DNA of 64,000 bases from Streptomyces viridiviolaceus (lineage in GTDB: Bacteria; Actinomycetota; Actinomycetes; Streptomycetales; Streptomycetaceae): the NCBI RefSeq assembly GCF_014650995.1, contig NZ_BMWA01000008.1, positions 1 through 64,000 on the forward strand. Reading direction: 5' to 3'. The notes below the pieces were generated by a model. It was not told the origin of the DNA and did no database searches. It saw only the letters and a program-made list of their open reading frames with translations. The translations under genes were made by a program, and so were the position numbers. Every line of letters starts with the position of its first letter. Position 1 is the first letter of the stretch. Positions 26,841 to 37,074 of the stretch are shown piece by piece.

Positions 26841-26870
26841 TTCACTTTCCGGCAGGTCACAGGCTAAAGT
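26841..26870 (+). promoter_or_regulatory. Promoter of first tRNA-Ala gene
   Basis: TTCACT (26841-26846) and TAAAGT (26865-26870) are separated by 18 bases. It is followed by a perfect small hairpin CGCCCCGC-CGA-GCGGGGCG at 26881-26899 in the leader, before the tRNA begins at 26931. Confidence 0.55.
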
Positions 26871-26930
26871 TCTTCTTGTTCGCCCCGCCGAGCGGGGCGA
26901 AACACCATGCGGCTCCGCCGCGTGGCACAA

Positions 26931-27003
26931 GGGGCTATAGCTCAGTTGGTAGAGCGCCTGCATGGCATGCAGGAGGTCAGGAGTTCAATTCTCCTTAGCT
27001 CCA
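26931..27003 (+). tRNA. tRNA-Ala (anticodon GGC), copy 1
   Basis: A 73-base cloverleaf with acceptor GGGGCTA/TAGCTCC (one G-T pair) and D arm with TAGCTCAGTTGGTAGAGC. The anticodon stem is CCTGC/GCAGG with loop ATGGCAT (GGC at positions 34-36), and the T arm is AGGAGTTCAATTCTCCT. The CCA end is not encoded. It reads GCC alanine codons, the most used alanine codon in such genomes. An identical copy lies 795 bases downstream. Confidence 0.98.
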
Positions 27004-27017
27004 CAGGTTCACGAACG

Positions 27018-27048
27018 AATCCCGTCCCCACAGGGGGCGGGATTTTTT
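27018..27048 (+). terminator. Terminator of first tRNA-Ala
   Basis: AATCCCGTCCCC (27018-27029) pairs with GGGGGCGGGATT (27033-27044, one G-T pair) around a 3-base loop, followed directly by a T run. It is a clear intrinsic terminator 14 bases after the tRNA. Confidence 0.93.
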
Positions 27049-27203
27049 CGTCGTGCCCGCTTGAGCGGTCGGCGCCCGCCGGGCGTATACCTCTGTGAGG
27101 CTCCGTGTCCGGACTGGTACTGAGGCGTCGCTGACCGTATTGGTCCGTCCGTGGCAGAATCAAACGGCCGGAAGGGGGCGCGGCCCGACGGGAGGGAGTA
27201 GCG

Positions 27204-27377
27204 ATGCCTGCGAGCAGGCTCGAGGAGGTCGACCACCTCCGCGGGGCGACGGTGACACGGGGCACGGTCACCCGCCTCAGCTGCCCTTCCTGCGGATCCG
27301 GGCACGTCGCCCAAGTCCTGGGCGACAACGGCGGAATCTCCTACGTGTGCACGGCCTGCGGCCACAGCTGGAGCTGA
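27204..27377 (+). CDS. Small zinc-ribbon protein (57 aa)
   Basis: The protein has two CxxC pairs: CPSCGSG near residue 27 and CTACGHSWS at the C-terminus. This four-cysteine zinc ribbon resembles the ends of TFIIS/RNA-polymerase small subunits. The N-terminal 25 residues are charged (MPASRLEEVDHLRGATVTRG). GGAGGGA lies 6-12 bases upstream of ATG 27204. It is followed 3 bases later by another Cys-rich small protein, so they form an operon between the two tRNA genes. Function unknown; nucleic-acid or protein binding is a guess from the fold. Confidence 0.8.
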   Translation: MPASRLEEVDHLRGATVTRGTVTRLSCPSCGSGHVAQVLGDNGGISYVCTACGHSWS

Positions 27378-27380
27378 TCG

Positions 27381-27614
27381 ATGGGTGCACACAGGCGAAA
27401 GTGCGACTGGTGCGGCAGTGGCACTCCGATCGTCCGCGACATGGAGCCGGTCAACCCGGACTACCAGTACTGGTGCGAGGAGTGCGCGCGGGCGCTGATC
27501 ATAAAGGGCGACCCGATCGAGACGTATCGGGAACTCGAGGGTGAGCCGATCTACGGCCGGCTGCTCGAGGAGCACTGCACGCTCAAGCGGTTCTACTCGT
27601 TCGTGACCGCCTAG
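27381..27614 (+). CDS. Small cysteine-rich protein (77 aa), likely zinc binding
   Basis: The protein carries CDWCGSG near residue 8 and CEECAR near residue 32, a CxxC...CxxC pair that would hold one zinc ion. The rest is a charged helical C-terminus containing EEHCTLKRFYSFVTA. GGAG within the end of the preceding gene is its ribosome site, so the two are coupled. I do not know the function of the family. Confidence 0.82.
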   Translation: MGAHRRKCDWCGSGTPIVRDMEPVNPDYQYWCEECARALIIKGDPIETYRELEGEPIYGRLLEEHCTLKRFYSFVTA

Positions 27615-27656
27615 TCGAAGTACATTTGCCGCCAAATCGGACAGAACGGAAACGAT

Positions 27657-27687
27657 TTGGTGTTGGGCCGGGTCGACCGTGTAATGT
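27657..27687 (+). promoter_or_regulatory. Promoter of second tRNA-Ala gene
   Basis: TTGGTG (27657-27662) and TAATGT (27682-27687) are separated by 19 bases, about 40 bases before the tRNA. The AT-rich stretch just upstream (AACGGAAACGATTTGG) is unusual for this genome and fits an upstream promoter element. Confidence 0.5.
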
Positions 27688-27725
27688 TGGCGTCGCCGCC
27701 GGGGAAACCGGGCGGAGCAAGGCAA

Positions 27726-27798
27726 GGGGCTATAGCTCAGTTGGTAGAGCGCCTGCATGGCATGCAGGAGGTCAGGAGTTCAATTCTCCTTAGCTCCA
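27726..27798 (+). tRNA. tRNA-Ala (anticodon GGC), copy 2
   Basis: It is identical over all 73 bases to the tRNA at 26931-27003, including the unencoded CCA end. It has its own promoter and its own terminator with different sequence, so the two copies are separate transcription units. Confidence 0.98.
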
Positions 27799-27803
27799 CA
27801 GGG

Positions 27804-27834
27804 AAACCCCCCGGATCGGTGATCCGGGGGGTTT
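27804..27834. terminator. Bidirectional terminator after second tRNA-Ala
   Basis: AAACCCCCCGGATC (27804-27817) and GATCCGGGGGGTTT (27821-27834) form a perfect 14-bp stem with a 3-base loop, flanked by A and T runs on both sides. It ends the tRNA transcript and, on the other strand, the flavoprotein gene that stops at 27853. Confidence 0.93.
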
Positions 27835-27852
27835 GTTCGTACGCGGCGGATC

Positions 27853-29466
27853 TCAGCGGCCCAGTGCGCGCCGTCCGCGGCCCTGGGAGAGGACCGGCAG
27901 GTTCGTGCGCGAGGACGGGGCCTGCGCGCGTGTGTCCTCCTCGATGCGCAGGGCGAGCGCCGGACAGCGGCGCACCGCGCGCACGGCCTTGGCCTCCGCG
28001 AAGCGCGGTACGTCGGCCTGCGCCACGGTCGGGAAACCGTCCGCGCCGAGCTGGAAGACCTCCGGCAGGATGTCCGCGCACAGCCCGTGGCCGCGGCACA
28101 GCGTCCAGTCGACGTAGATCTTCTGGCGGCTGGGCCCGTTCTCCTCGGAGCCGCCGCCGGGGACGCCCGTAGGGGCCCTGCCCCCCTCGAAGAGCGGCAG
28201 CACGCCCTGCACGGGCCGCCCGCAGCCGTTGCCGAGGACATGGGCCGCGAGGTCGTCCGTGAACGCCTTGACGGTCGACTCCAGGAACATCGCCGAACCG
28301 TCCGGGTGGGAGCACGCGCCGCGCCGCTTGACGTTGCCCGCGACCTGCTTGAGCGCCTCCAGGGCGGCCGGCCCGCCGCCGTTCAGGATGTCCTCCAGGC
28401 CGCGCGCGGCGGCCGGCAGACCGAGGTAGCAGGGGCCGCACTGGCCCGCGCTCTCCTCCGCGAGCCACTGGGCCACGCGCAGCGACTCGCCCAGCGGGCA
28501 GGTGTCCTGACTGATCGGCAGGACCGCTCCCGCGCCGAGCGAACCGCCGACCTGCTGCAGGGAGTTGCGGGAGACGATCGCCTCGTCGACCGTCGCGGCG
28601 TCGATCCACTTGCCGTGGTACCCGCCCGTCAGCACGCCCTGGGGCACCGGCGGGGCGCCGGCGAGCTGGAGGACGTAGCGCAGCGGGACGCCCGTGGGGA
28701 CCTCGATCACCATCGGGCGGGCCACGGCGCCGGAGACGGTCAGCATGACGGTGCCCGGTTCGTCGTACAGGCCGGTGTTGCCGTAGCGCTCGGGACCGAT
28801 GCGGGCGGCGATGGCCAGTTGGGCGAACGTCTCGGCGTTGGACAGCAGCGTCGGCGCGCCGCCCACGCCGCTCTTCGACGCGCTGATCTTGCGGCCGGGC
28901 GGGATCGCCGGGCCGCCGTCGATGGAGCGGATCAGCGAGGCCGCGGCGCCGGTGACCATCCGCACCGGATTGCGCTGCACGCGCGCGCGGAGGGCCGATC
29001 GGCGCCCGTTGCTCAGGCCCCGCTCGGCGAGGGCGGCCTCCATGGAGCGCTGCGTGGACTCACGGGTGACGCCGACCACGAGGGTGCGGGCGCCCAGCGC
29101 CTCGGCACACAGCAGCGCGCCGTCCAGGATGAGGTGCGGAGCACGGTTGATCAGCACCGTGTCCTTGCGGCAGGCCGGCTCGTCCTCGCTGCCGTTGACG
29201 ACGACGACCGGCCGTACACCGCGCTTGATCGCCGATTCGGCGACCGAGCGCAGCTTCTTGTGGAAGGGGAAGCCCGCGCCGCCGCGGCCCCTGAGGTTGA
29301 TGCGTTCGGCGAGCTGCGCGAGCTGCTCGCCGCCCATCGGTTCGAGCGGCCCGTGCACCTTCAGGTGCATGGGCAGATCCAGTCTTTCGACAAGGTCGAA
29401 ACCCGACGTGAGCTGAGGAAGACCGACCACGCGGACTTCGGGGACGTCGGGCAGGGCCTCGTTCAC
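27853..29466 (-). CDS. NuoF-like flavin/Fe-S oxidoreductase fused to a ferredoxin
   Basis: This 537-residue protein has the layout of the 51-kDa NADH dehydrogenase subunit. It shows NLRGRGGAGFPFHKK (NAD/FMN site), VVVNGSEDEPACRKD, a SLBB-like region, and the cluster segment SAGQCGPCYLGL with a later Cys in RGACSHPDGS. After about residue 445 a small ferredoxin domain follows (DWTLCRGHGLCADILPEVF ... RRCPALAL), with three cysteines and so probably a 3Fe-4S or incomplete 4Fe-4S cluster. It would pass electrons from a pyridine nucleotide via FMN and Fe-S. GTG 29466 overlaps the stop of the upstream membrane gene (GTGA) and has GGAGG 6 bases before it. It is not part of a nuo operon here. Confidence 0.85.
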   Translation of the reverse strand: MNEALPDVPEVRVVGLPQLTSGFDLVERLDLPMHLKVHGPLEPMGGEQLAQLAERINLRGRGGAGFPFHKKLRSVAESAIKRGVRPVVVVNGSEDEPACRKDTVLINRAPHLILDGALLCAEALGARTLVVGVTRESTQRSMEAALAERGLSNGRRSALRARVQRNPVRMVTGAAASLIRSIDGGPAIPPGRKISASKSGVGGAPTLLSNAETFAQLAIAARIGPERYGNTGLYDEPGTVMLTVSGAVARPMVIEVPTGVPLRYVLQLAGAPPVPQGVLTGGYHGKWIDAATVDEAIVSRNSLQQVGGSLGAGAVLPISQDTCPLGESLRVAQWLAEESAGQCGPCYLGLPAAARGLEDILNGGGPAALEALKQVAGNVKRRGACSHPDGSAMFLESTVKAFTDDLAAHVLGNGCGRPVQGVLPLFEGGRAPTGVPGGGSEENGPSRQKIYVDWTLCRGHGLCADILPEVFQLGADGFPTVAQADVPRFAEAKAVRAVRRCPALALRIEEDTRAQAPSSRTNLPVLSQGRGRRALGR

Positions 29467-30698
29467 TTGTGGCCTCCGGAAGGCGTGTTCCAAGGTTCGC
29501 CCGAACCCGGTGCGTCGAAGTCGTAGGACGAGTCGTACGACGCACCGGGGGCTGGTTCAGTGGCGGGACCGCTGTTGTACGTGTCGTTCGGGATGTACGT
29601 GCCGAGGAGGGGGTTCGTCTCACCGGTGTCGTACACATCACTCCCGCCGTGGCCGGGGACGCCCGGGGCGCCGTAGGCCGGGACGGTGTAGCCGGTGTCG
29701 TTGAGCGGGTCGTAGGCCGAGGGGGGTGCCTCGCCGACCGGCGGCGGGGACGGGATCGGCCAGCTGCCCGAGGTGCCGCTGCCGCCGTCCACGAGGGGCA
29801 TCGCCTCGGTCGGGCGCATGTCCGGCGGCAGCTGCATCGGCGCGGTCGGCTCGGCCGCGGACGGCCGCCGCCGCGCGCGCGGGGAGCCGGAGACGGCCCG
29901 GTAGGCCGCGGAGAAGCCGCTCGGGGGCTCCTGGGGCGCGAGGCGCTCCGCGGGCTCGTACAGCGGTGCGGACGGGGACGGTGTGCCGGGCCGGGGGCCC
30001 CGTCGGCCCTCGTAGCCGGGCAGTGCGGACCCCGCCGCCTCGGCCCTGCTCTCCCGGCGTTCCTCGCGGGCGGGCGTCCCGGCGTTCCCGAACAGCCCGG
30101 TGACGGTGTCGGCGACCCGGCGCTTGACCGGCCGGGGCGCGGCGCGCAGGGCCAGGGCCGCCATGACACCGAGCACGGACAGGCCGTACAGGAGCGTGAA
30201 CACCGGCTTGGCCGCGCGACCCGCGTAGAGGCCGTGCAGGAGCGCCGCGCACCACGCCGGGTAGGCCAGCATGTGCATGGCCCGCCAGCGGGCGGCGACC
30301 GGTGCCGGGGACGCGAAGCGGTTGCGCAGGACGCCGGTGACGCCCACGAAGAGCATGAGCAGCCCGGCCAGTGTGCCGAGGCCGATGAGGACGGCCCTGC
30401 CGCCGAACGCCTCGTCGTCCGTGGCCAGGAGTCCGAAGGGGATCACCGCGGCGACCCACGTGGTGTGCTCCAGGGCCAGCTTGACCCCGATGTGCACCAG
30501 CAGGAAGACGATCGAGGCGACCGCGGTGACCCGGTGCACCGCCTGGGCCAGGATCCGCCGGCGGGCGTCGAGGAGGATCCGGTCCTGGGCGACGAGTCCC
30601 CAGATCACCGAGCAGCTGAGGCAGACGAGTGCGAGGACGCCGGCACCGAAGTCGAGGAACTCCGCGAACGAGTCGTCCGCCGTGCTGTCCGTCGTCAC
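29463..30698 (-). CDS. Haem-type membrane redox protein with long disordered tail
   Basis: This 411-residue protein has five or six hydrophobic helices in its first 190 residues. Paired histidines lie within membrane helices (AVHRVTAVASIVFLLVHIG and MHMLAYPAWCAALLHGLY), the pattern of ferric-reductase-like or cytochrome-b-type haem proteins. Residues about 210-411 are a Pro/Ser/Gly-rich cytoplasmic tail without visible domain. GTG 30698 is preceded by GGGAGG at 6 bases. Its stop overlaps the start of the NuoF-ferredoxin gene, so the two probably form an electron-transfer pair. Acceptor unknown. Confidence 0.8.
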   Translation of the reverse strand: MTTDSTADDSFAEFLDFGAGVLALVCLSCSVIWGLVAQDRILLDARRRILAQAVHRVTAVASIVFLLVHIGVKLALEHTTWVAAVIPFGLLATDDEAFGGRAVLIGLGTLAGLLMLFVGVTGVLRNRFASPAPVAARWRAMHMLAYPAWCAALLHGLYAGRAAKPVFTLLYGLSVLGVMAALALRAAPRPVKRRVADTVTGLFGNAGTPAREERRESRAEAAGSALPGYEGRRGPRPGTPSPSAPLYEPAERLAPQEPPSGFSAAYRAVSGSPRARRRPSAAEPTAPMQLPPDMRPTEAMPLVDGGSGTSGSWPIPSPPPVGEAPPSAYDPLNDTGYTVPAYGAPGVPGHGGSDVYDTGETNPLLGTYIPNDTYNSGPATEPAPGASYDSSYDFDAPGSGEPWNTPSGGHK

Positions 30699-30987
30699 GG
30701 CCTGCCTCCCCACGTCGCGGGGCGGGGAGGGAGCGGGCGGGTACTGCGGGGTGGTTCCAGAGGAGGGTTCATGGGGGCGACTCCGAGCGGTTTCGGGAAA
30801 GCGGTCCCGGTGCCGCACTCTAAGTGGCGCCATACCCGCGGGTACGAGGTTTGAGTTATTGCGTTGTTATCAAACGACAATGCGGTTGTTGTGATGTCCC
30901 ATAGCTACTGTTACGCGGAGTAACCTTTGACCTTGGTTCAGGTTCGGGCGGGCCGGAAGCCCGTCGCAGCCCGCGAGAGGTCTGCGG

Positions 30988-31107
30988 TACCCTGACGCCA
31001 TGCGTGCCGTACGCCTTCTGCTTAGCGAGCCGCGCTGATCAGTGCCGACCACCGGTGATTCGTGGTCGGAATCGGCGCGGCGTCCCCTCCTGTGCGAGGG
31101 GATTTTT
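30988..31107 (+). promoter_or_regulatory. leuS leader: promoter, leucine leader peptide and attenuator hairpins
   Basis: TACCCT (30988-30993) lies 6 bases before the leader-peptide ATG. After the peptide, CCGCGC (31030-31035) and CCGACCAC (31045-31052) can pair with GCGCGG (31075-31080) and GTGGTCGG (31062-31069), forming a long stem that overlaps the last peptide codons. Next comes an intrinsic terminator: GTCCCCTC (31082-31089) with GAGGGGAT (31096-31103) and a T run to 31107. The arrangement is that of ribosome-mediated transcription attenuation: leucine-tRNA shortage would stall the ribosome at the Leu codons and change the fold. The competing antiterminator was not resolved by eye. Confidence 0.75.
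31000..31038 (+). CDS. Leucine-rich leader peptide of leuS (12 aa)
   Basis: The peptide is MRAVRLLLSEPR, with three consecutive leucine codons CTT-CTG-CTT; CTT is rare in this genome. It starts at ATG 31000, directly after a -10 box, so its mRNA is probably leaderless. It ends within the 5' arm of a strong hairpin and lies about 45 bases before an intrinsic terminator. This is typical of a regulatory leader peptide that senses leucyl-tRNA. Confidence 0.75.
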   Translation: MRAVRLLLSEPR

Positions 31108-31162
31108 CATTTCTTGAATGTCGCAGCCGCTGGCAGAGACGATCGATGGAGCTTTGAGGATC

Positions 31163-34039
<2,877 letters not shown>

Positions 34040-34201
34040 CGCCGGCGCGGTGGTGCCGCTGAGGTCGGGGTGGTCCCCTACGGGCAGGTTCGGGGTTTCG
34101 TCGGAACTCCGGGCCTGCCCGCTGCGTTTACCGTGGAAGAGCGGCACGGCGGGTGCCGCGGCCTGGTGGCAGGCAGACCGGACGGTCCGAGGAGGAGCTT
34201 C

Positions 34202-34939
34202 GTGGAAGCAGTGATCGCAGTCTTCGGCCTGCTCTTCGTGCTCGCTCTCGTGCTGGGCGCCTACGCCACGGTGAAGGCCGTCGGCGCCGCCAAGCGCAGC
34301 GCCGACCGCCACATCACGCAGGCCCGCCGCACGGTCGAGGACCACACCCTGCGCGCCAAGTCCCTCGTGCAGACGGGCCCGGCGGGGGAGATCGCGCAGC
34401 TGCGGCTGACGCTGCGCACCTCGATGCGTGCCACGCAGGACGCGCTGCACGCGGGCGTGGCCGAGGACGAGTCCCTCAAGGAGTCCCTCGCCCTCTTCGA
34501 GCGGCTCAGCGCCCACGGACACGAACTGGACGCCGAGCTCAGGCGGCTGGAGTCCGAGCCCGACCGGGCCACGCTCGGCGAGCGGCTGCCCGCCCTGCGC
34601 GAGCGCACCGAGCGGATCACCGGTTCGGCGGACGCCCTGCGCTGGGCGGCCCGTGACCGCGCCCGCCGCTTCGCGGACGACGACCTGGACACGCTGAGCG
34701 CACAGATCGACGTCGAGGCGGGCGCCCTGCGGCACTGGACGGAGACGGAGCCCGCCGCGGCGCCGCCGCCGCCCTGGCCCGAGGCACCGTCCGCCGACGG
34801 CCGGGCCGCCCGGCGGAGCCGGCCCGGGACCTCCGAGCCGGGTCCCGCGCAGGAACCGACGCGGCCCGCCATCACCCCGCCCGACCCGCGCCCCGCGTAC
34901 CCCTGGCAGAAGAAGGCCCGCCCGGAGAACACCACCTGA
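34202..34939 (+). CDS. Membrane-anchored coiled-coil protein, unknown function
   Basis: This 245-residue protein has one N-terminal transmembrane helix (about 3-26, AVIAVFGLLFVLALVLGAYATV). Long charged helices follow (about 30-185), with heptad-like Leu/Ala spacing consistent with a coiled coil on the cytoplasmic side. The C-terminal 60 residues are Pro/Ala-rich and disordered, ending YPWQKKARPENTT. GTG 34202 follows GAGGAG. No enzymatic motif is seen. It lies between leuS and a DegV gene; no functional link is visible. Confidence 0.75.
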   Translation: MEAVIAVFGLLFVLALVLGAYATVKAVGAAKRSADRHITQARRTVEDHTLRAKSLVQTGPAGEIAQLRLTLRTSMRATQDALHAGVAEDESLKESLALFERLSAHGHELDAELRRLESEPDRATLGERLPALRERTERITGSADALRWAARDRARRFADDDLDTLSAQIDVEAGALRHWTETEPAAAPPPPWPEAPSADGRAARRSRPGTSEPGPAQEPTRPAITPPDPRPAYPWQKKARPENTT

Positions 34940-35012
34940 GCGGAAGCCGTGCCGTGCCCGGTCGCCGGGGCCGGGCTGCCGCATGGGCCCTAGGCCAGGT
35001 AGCCTCCAGCTC

Positions 35013-35858
35013 ATGTCCCGCCATGTCGCGATCGTCACCGATTCAACGGCCTACCTCCCGGCCCGGACGATGGAGCGGCACGGCATCACCGCGGTACCCC
35101 TGACCGTGGTCCTGGGCGACCGCGCCCTGGAGGAGGGCACCGAGATCTCGACCCGGTCCCTGGCCCAGGCGCTGCAGAAGCGACGGCCGGTCACCACCTC
35201 GCGGCCCAGCCCCGAACTCTTCGCCGAGACGTACCGCAAGATCGCCCGGTCCGGGGCCGCCGGCATCGTCTCCCTCCACCTGTCCGCCGAGCTCTCGGGC
35301 ACCTACGACGCGGCGGTCCTCGCCGCGCGCGAGGCACCGGTGCCGGTGCGCGTCGTGGACACCGGGATGATCGCGATGGCCCTCGGCTTCTGCGCGCTCG
35401 CCGCGGCCCGGACGGCCGAGGCGGGCGGCACGGCGGACGAGGCCGTCACGGCCGCGGAGAAACGGGCAGCGGGCACATCCGCCTACTTCTACGTCGACAC
35501 CCTCGACTACCTGCGCCGCGGCGGACGGATCGGGGCCGCACAGGCACTGCTCGGTTCCGCGCTCGCGGTCAAGCCGCTGCTCCAGCTGGACGACGGCAGG
35601 ATCGAACCCCTGGAGAAGGTGCGGACGGCATCCAAGGCGATCGCCCGCCTGGAGGAGATCGTCGCCGAACGGGCGGGCAACGCCCCCGTCGACATCGCCG
35701 TCCACCATCTCGCCGCCCCCGACCGGGCGTCCGCCCTGGCCGACCGTCTGCGCGAGCGGGTTCCCGGGCTGGCCGACCTGCATGTCAGCGAGGTCGGCGC
35801 GGTGATCGGGGCCCACACCGGGCCCGGTCTGCTCGGGGCCGTGGTCTCGCCGCGGTGA
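35013..35858 (+). CDS. DegV-family fatty-acid-binding protein
   Basis: This 281-residue protein has the DegV fold. The N-terminus AIVTDSTAYLP is diagnostic. The TTSRPSPE segment is the conserved lipid head-group loop, and SLHLSAELSGTY and VDTLDYLRRGGRIG are family signatures. DegV/FakB proteins bind fatty acids and present them to a kinase in Gram-positives; whether this one works with a FakA-type kinase is not visible here. TAGCCT (35000-35005) lies 7 bases before the ATG and no ribosome site is present, so the mRNA is probably leaderless. Confidence 0.9.
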   Translation: MSRHVAIVTDSTAYLPARTMERHGITAVPLTVVLGDRALEEGTEISTRSLAQALQKRRPVTTSRPSPELFAETYRKIARSGAAGIVSLHLSAELSGTYDAAVLAAREAPVPVRVVDTGMIAMALGFCALAAARTAEAGGTADEAVTAAEKRAAGTSAYFYVDTLDYLRRGGRIGAAQALLGSALAVKPLLQLDDGRIEPLEKVRTASKAIARLEEIVAERAGNAPVDIAVHHLAAPDRASALADRLRERVPGLADLHVSEVGAVIGAHTGPGLLGAVVSPR

Positions 35859-35898
35859 GGTGAGAGGGGCACGGACGTCACCCGTGGGAGTGGCGAGG

Positions 35899-35907
35899 TT
35901 GTCCACA
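35899..35907 (+). promoter_or_regulatory. DnaA-box sequence upstream of comEA
   Basis: TTGTCCACA is an exact match to the Streptomyces DnaA-box consensus and sits inside a short palindrome GGTTGT-CC-ACAACC. It is isolated, and nothing else suggests an origin here. It could be a DnaA-titration or regulatory site for the comEA-comEC operon, or chance. Confidence 0.4.
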
Positions 35908-35976
35908 ACCCGGCGGTAGTCCCCGGGAAACGACCAAGATCATCGCGAGTGGGCCGAGGTGCCGGATCCTCGGCGC

Positions 35977-37074
35977 ATGGTTCTTCGATCACGTTCACGC
36001 ACAGCGACCGCGACCAGCGGCCCGGGCCGTGGCCCGGCCTCCGACGGCCGTACCCGCAGGCACGGCCGGACCCGTCCCCGTGCCCACGGCCGGGCACAGC
36101 AGCGTCACGCGTCGGCCGAAGAACTGCGCCGGCGCGCCGAGGTGCTCTTCGCCGGCCGTGGCGAACACGCCGGGCGGTGGCGGGAGTCGGGAAAGGGTCC
36201 ACCCGGGGGAACGCCGGGAACCCGGGAGCTCGGGGGCGCCGTGGAGGGCTCCGCAGGGCCACCCGGGGCGGCCGGTGAGACTCCACAGGCCGCGAACGCC
36301 GCCGGGTCGACCGCCGCCGTGCCCGACGGCTTCGACCGCTCGCCGGGGACCTGGCGGGAGCGGGCCGGGCAGGCGCTGCGGGAGCGGATGCCGGTGTGGT
36401 TGCAGACGAGGTGCGGGCTGGAACGACGCAGCGCGGTCGCGCTCACACTGCTCCTCGCCGTCGCCGCGGTCCTCGCCGTGCAGCACTACTGGACCGGACG
36501 GACCCAGACCGTGGCCGCGCCCGAGGTGGTGCGGGCGGCGCCGCGGTACGGCGGGGACGGGCAGCGCACCGGCGCAGCGGACGAGAGGACCGGGCCGGGC
36601 ACGCCGTCCGGCGCGCCCGAGGCCACGGCCGGCGCCGAGATCGTGGTGGACGTCGCCGGCAAGGTCCGCGAACCCGGAATCCACCGGCTGCCGGCCGGTT
36701 CACGGGTCGCGGACGCCCTGCGCGCGGCCGGTGGTGTGCGCGCCGGTACGAAGACCGACGGGCTGAACCGGGCCCGCTTCCTGGTGGACGGCGAGCAGGT
36801 GATCGTCGGGGCGTCCGCCCCCGGCCCGGTCGGCACCGCCCCCGGTGGGCCGGCCGGCGCGGCGGTCGGGGCGGCCCCGGCGGCTCCCGTCTCGCTCAAC
36901 ACGGCGACCGCCGACCAGCTCGACACGCTGCCGGGCGTCGGCCCCGTGCTGGCCCAGCACATCATCGACTACCGCACGCGGCAGGGCGGCTTCCGCTCGG
37001 TGGACGAGCTGCGCGAGGTCAACGGCATCGGCGAGCGCCGCTTCGCCGAACTCCGGAACCTCGTACGGCCATGA
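35977..37074 (+). CDS. comEA: ComEA-like DNA-binding protein
   Basis: This 365-residue protein has an Arg/Gly-rich cytoplasmic N-terminus of about 145 residues and a transmembrane helix (about 150-170, VALTLLLAVAAVLAVQHYW). A SLBB domain (about 210-270, EIVVDVAGKVREPGIHRLP) and a helix-hairpin-helix pair at the C-terminus (LNTATADQLDTLPGVGPVLA ... VNGIGERRFAELRNL) follow. ComEA binds incoming double-stranded DNA in competent bacteria. The next gene, comEC, overlaps its stop by four bases, so the DNA-uptake pair is kept, though natural competence is not established in Streptomyces. The start is uncertain; GTG 35959 is an alternative. Confidence 0.88.
   Translation: MVLRSRSRTATATSGPGRGPASDGRTRRHGRTRPRAHGRAQQRHASAEELRRRAEVLFAGRGEHAGRWRESGKGPPGGTPGTRELGGAVEGSAGPPGAAGETPQAANAAGSTAAVPDGFDRSPGTWRERAGQALRERMPVWLQTRCGLERRSAVALTLLLAVAAVLAVQHYWTGRTQTVAAPEVVRAAPRYGGDGQRTGAADERTGPGTPSGAPEATAGAEIVVDVAGKVREPGIHRLPAGSRVADALRAAGGVRAGTKTDGLNRARFLVDGEQVIVGASAPGPVGTAPGGPAGAAVGAAPAAPVSLNTATADQLDTLPGVGPVLAQHIIDYRTRQGGFRSVDELREVNGIGERRFAELRNLVRP

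Noticed and set aside
26931..27798. tRNA genes as an integration site of a mobile element
   Set aside because: No integrase gene or att-type partial tRNA repeat is nearby; both tRNA copies are complete and have their own terminators.
31000..31107. T-box riboswitch for leuS
   Set aside because: I see no T-box sequence, specifier loop or AG-bulge; the leucine leader ORF fits attenuation better.
35899..35907. Chromosome replication origin at the DnaA box
   Set aside because: Only one box is present and there is no dnaA, dnaN, gyrase or box cluster.
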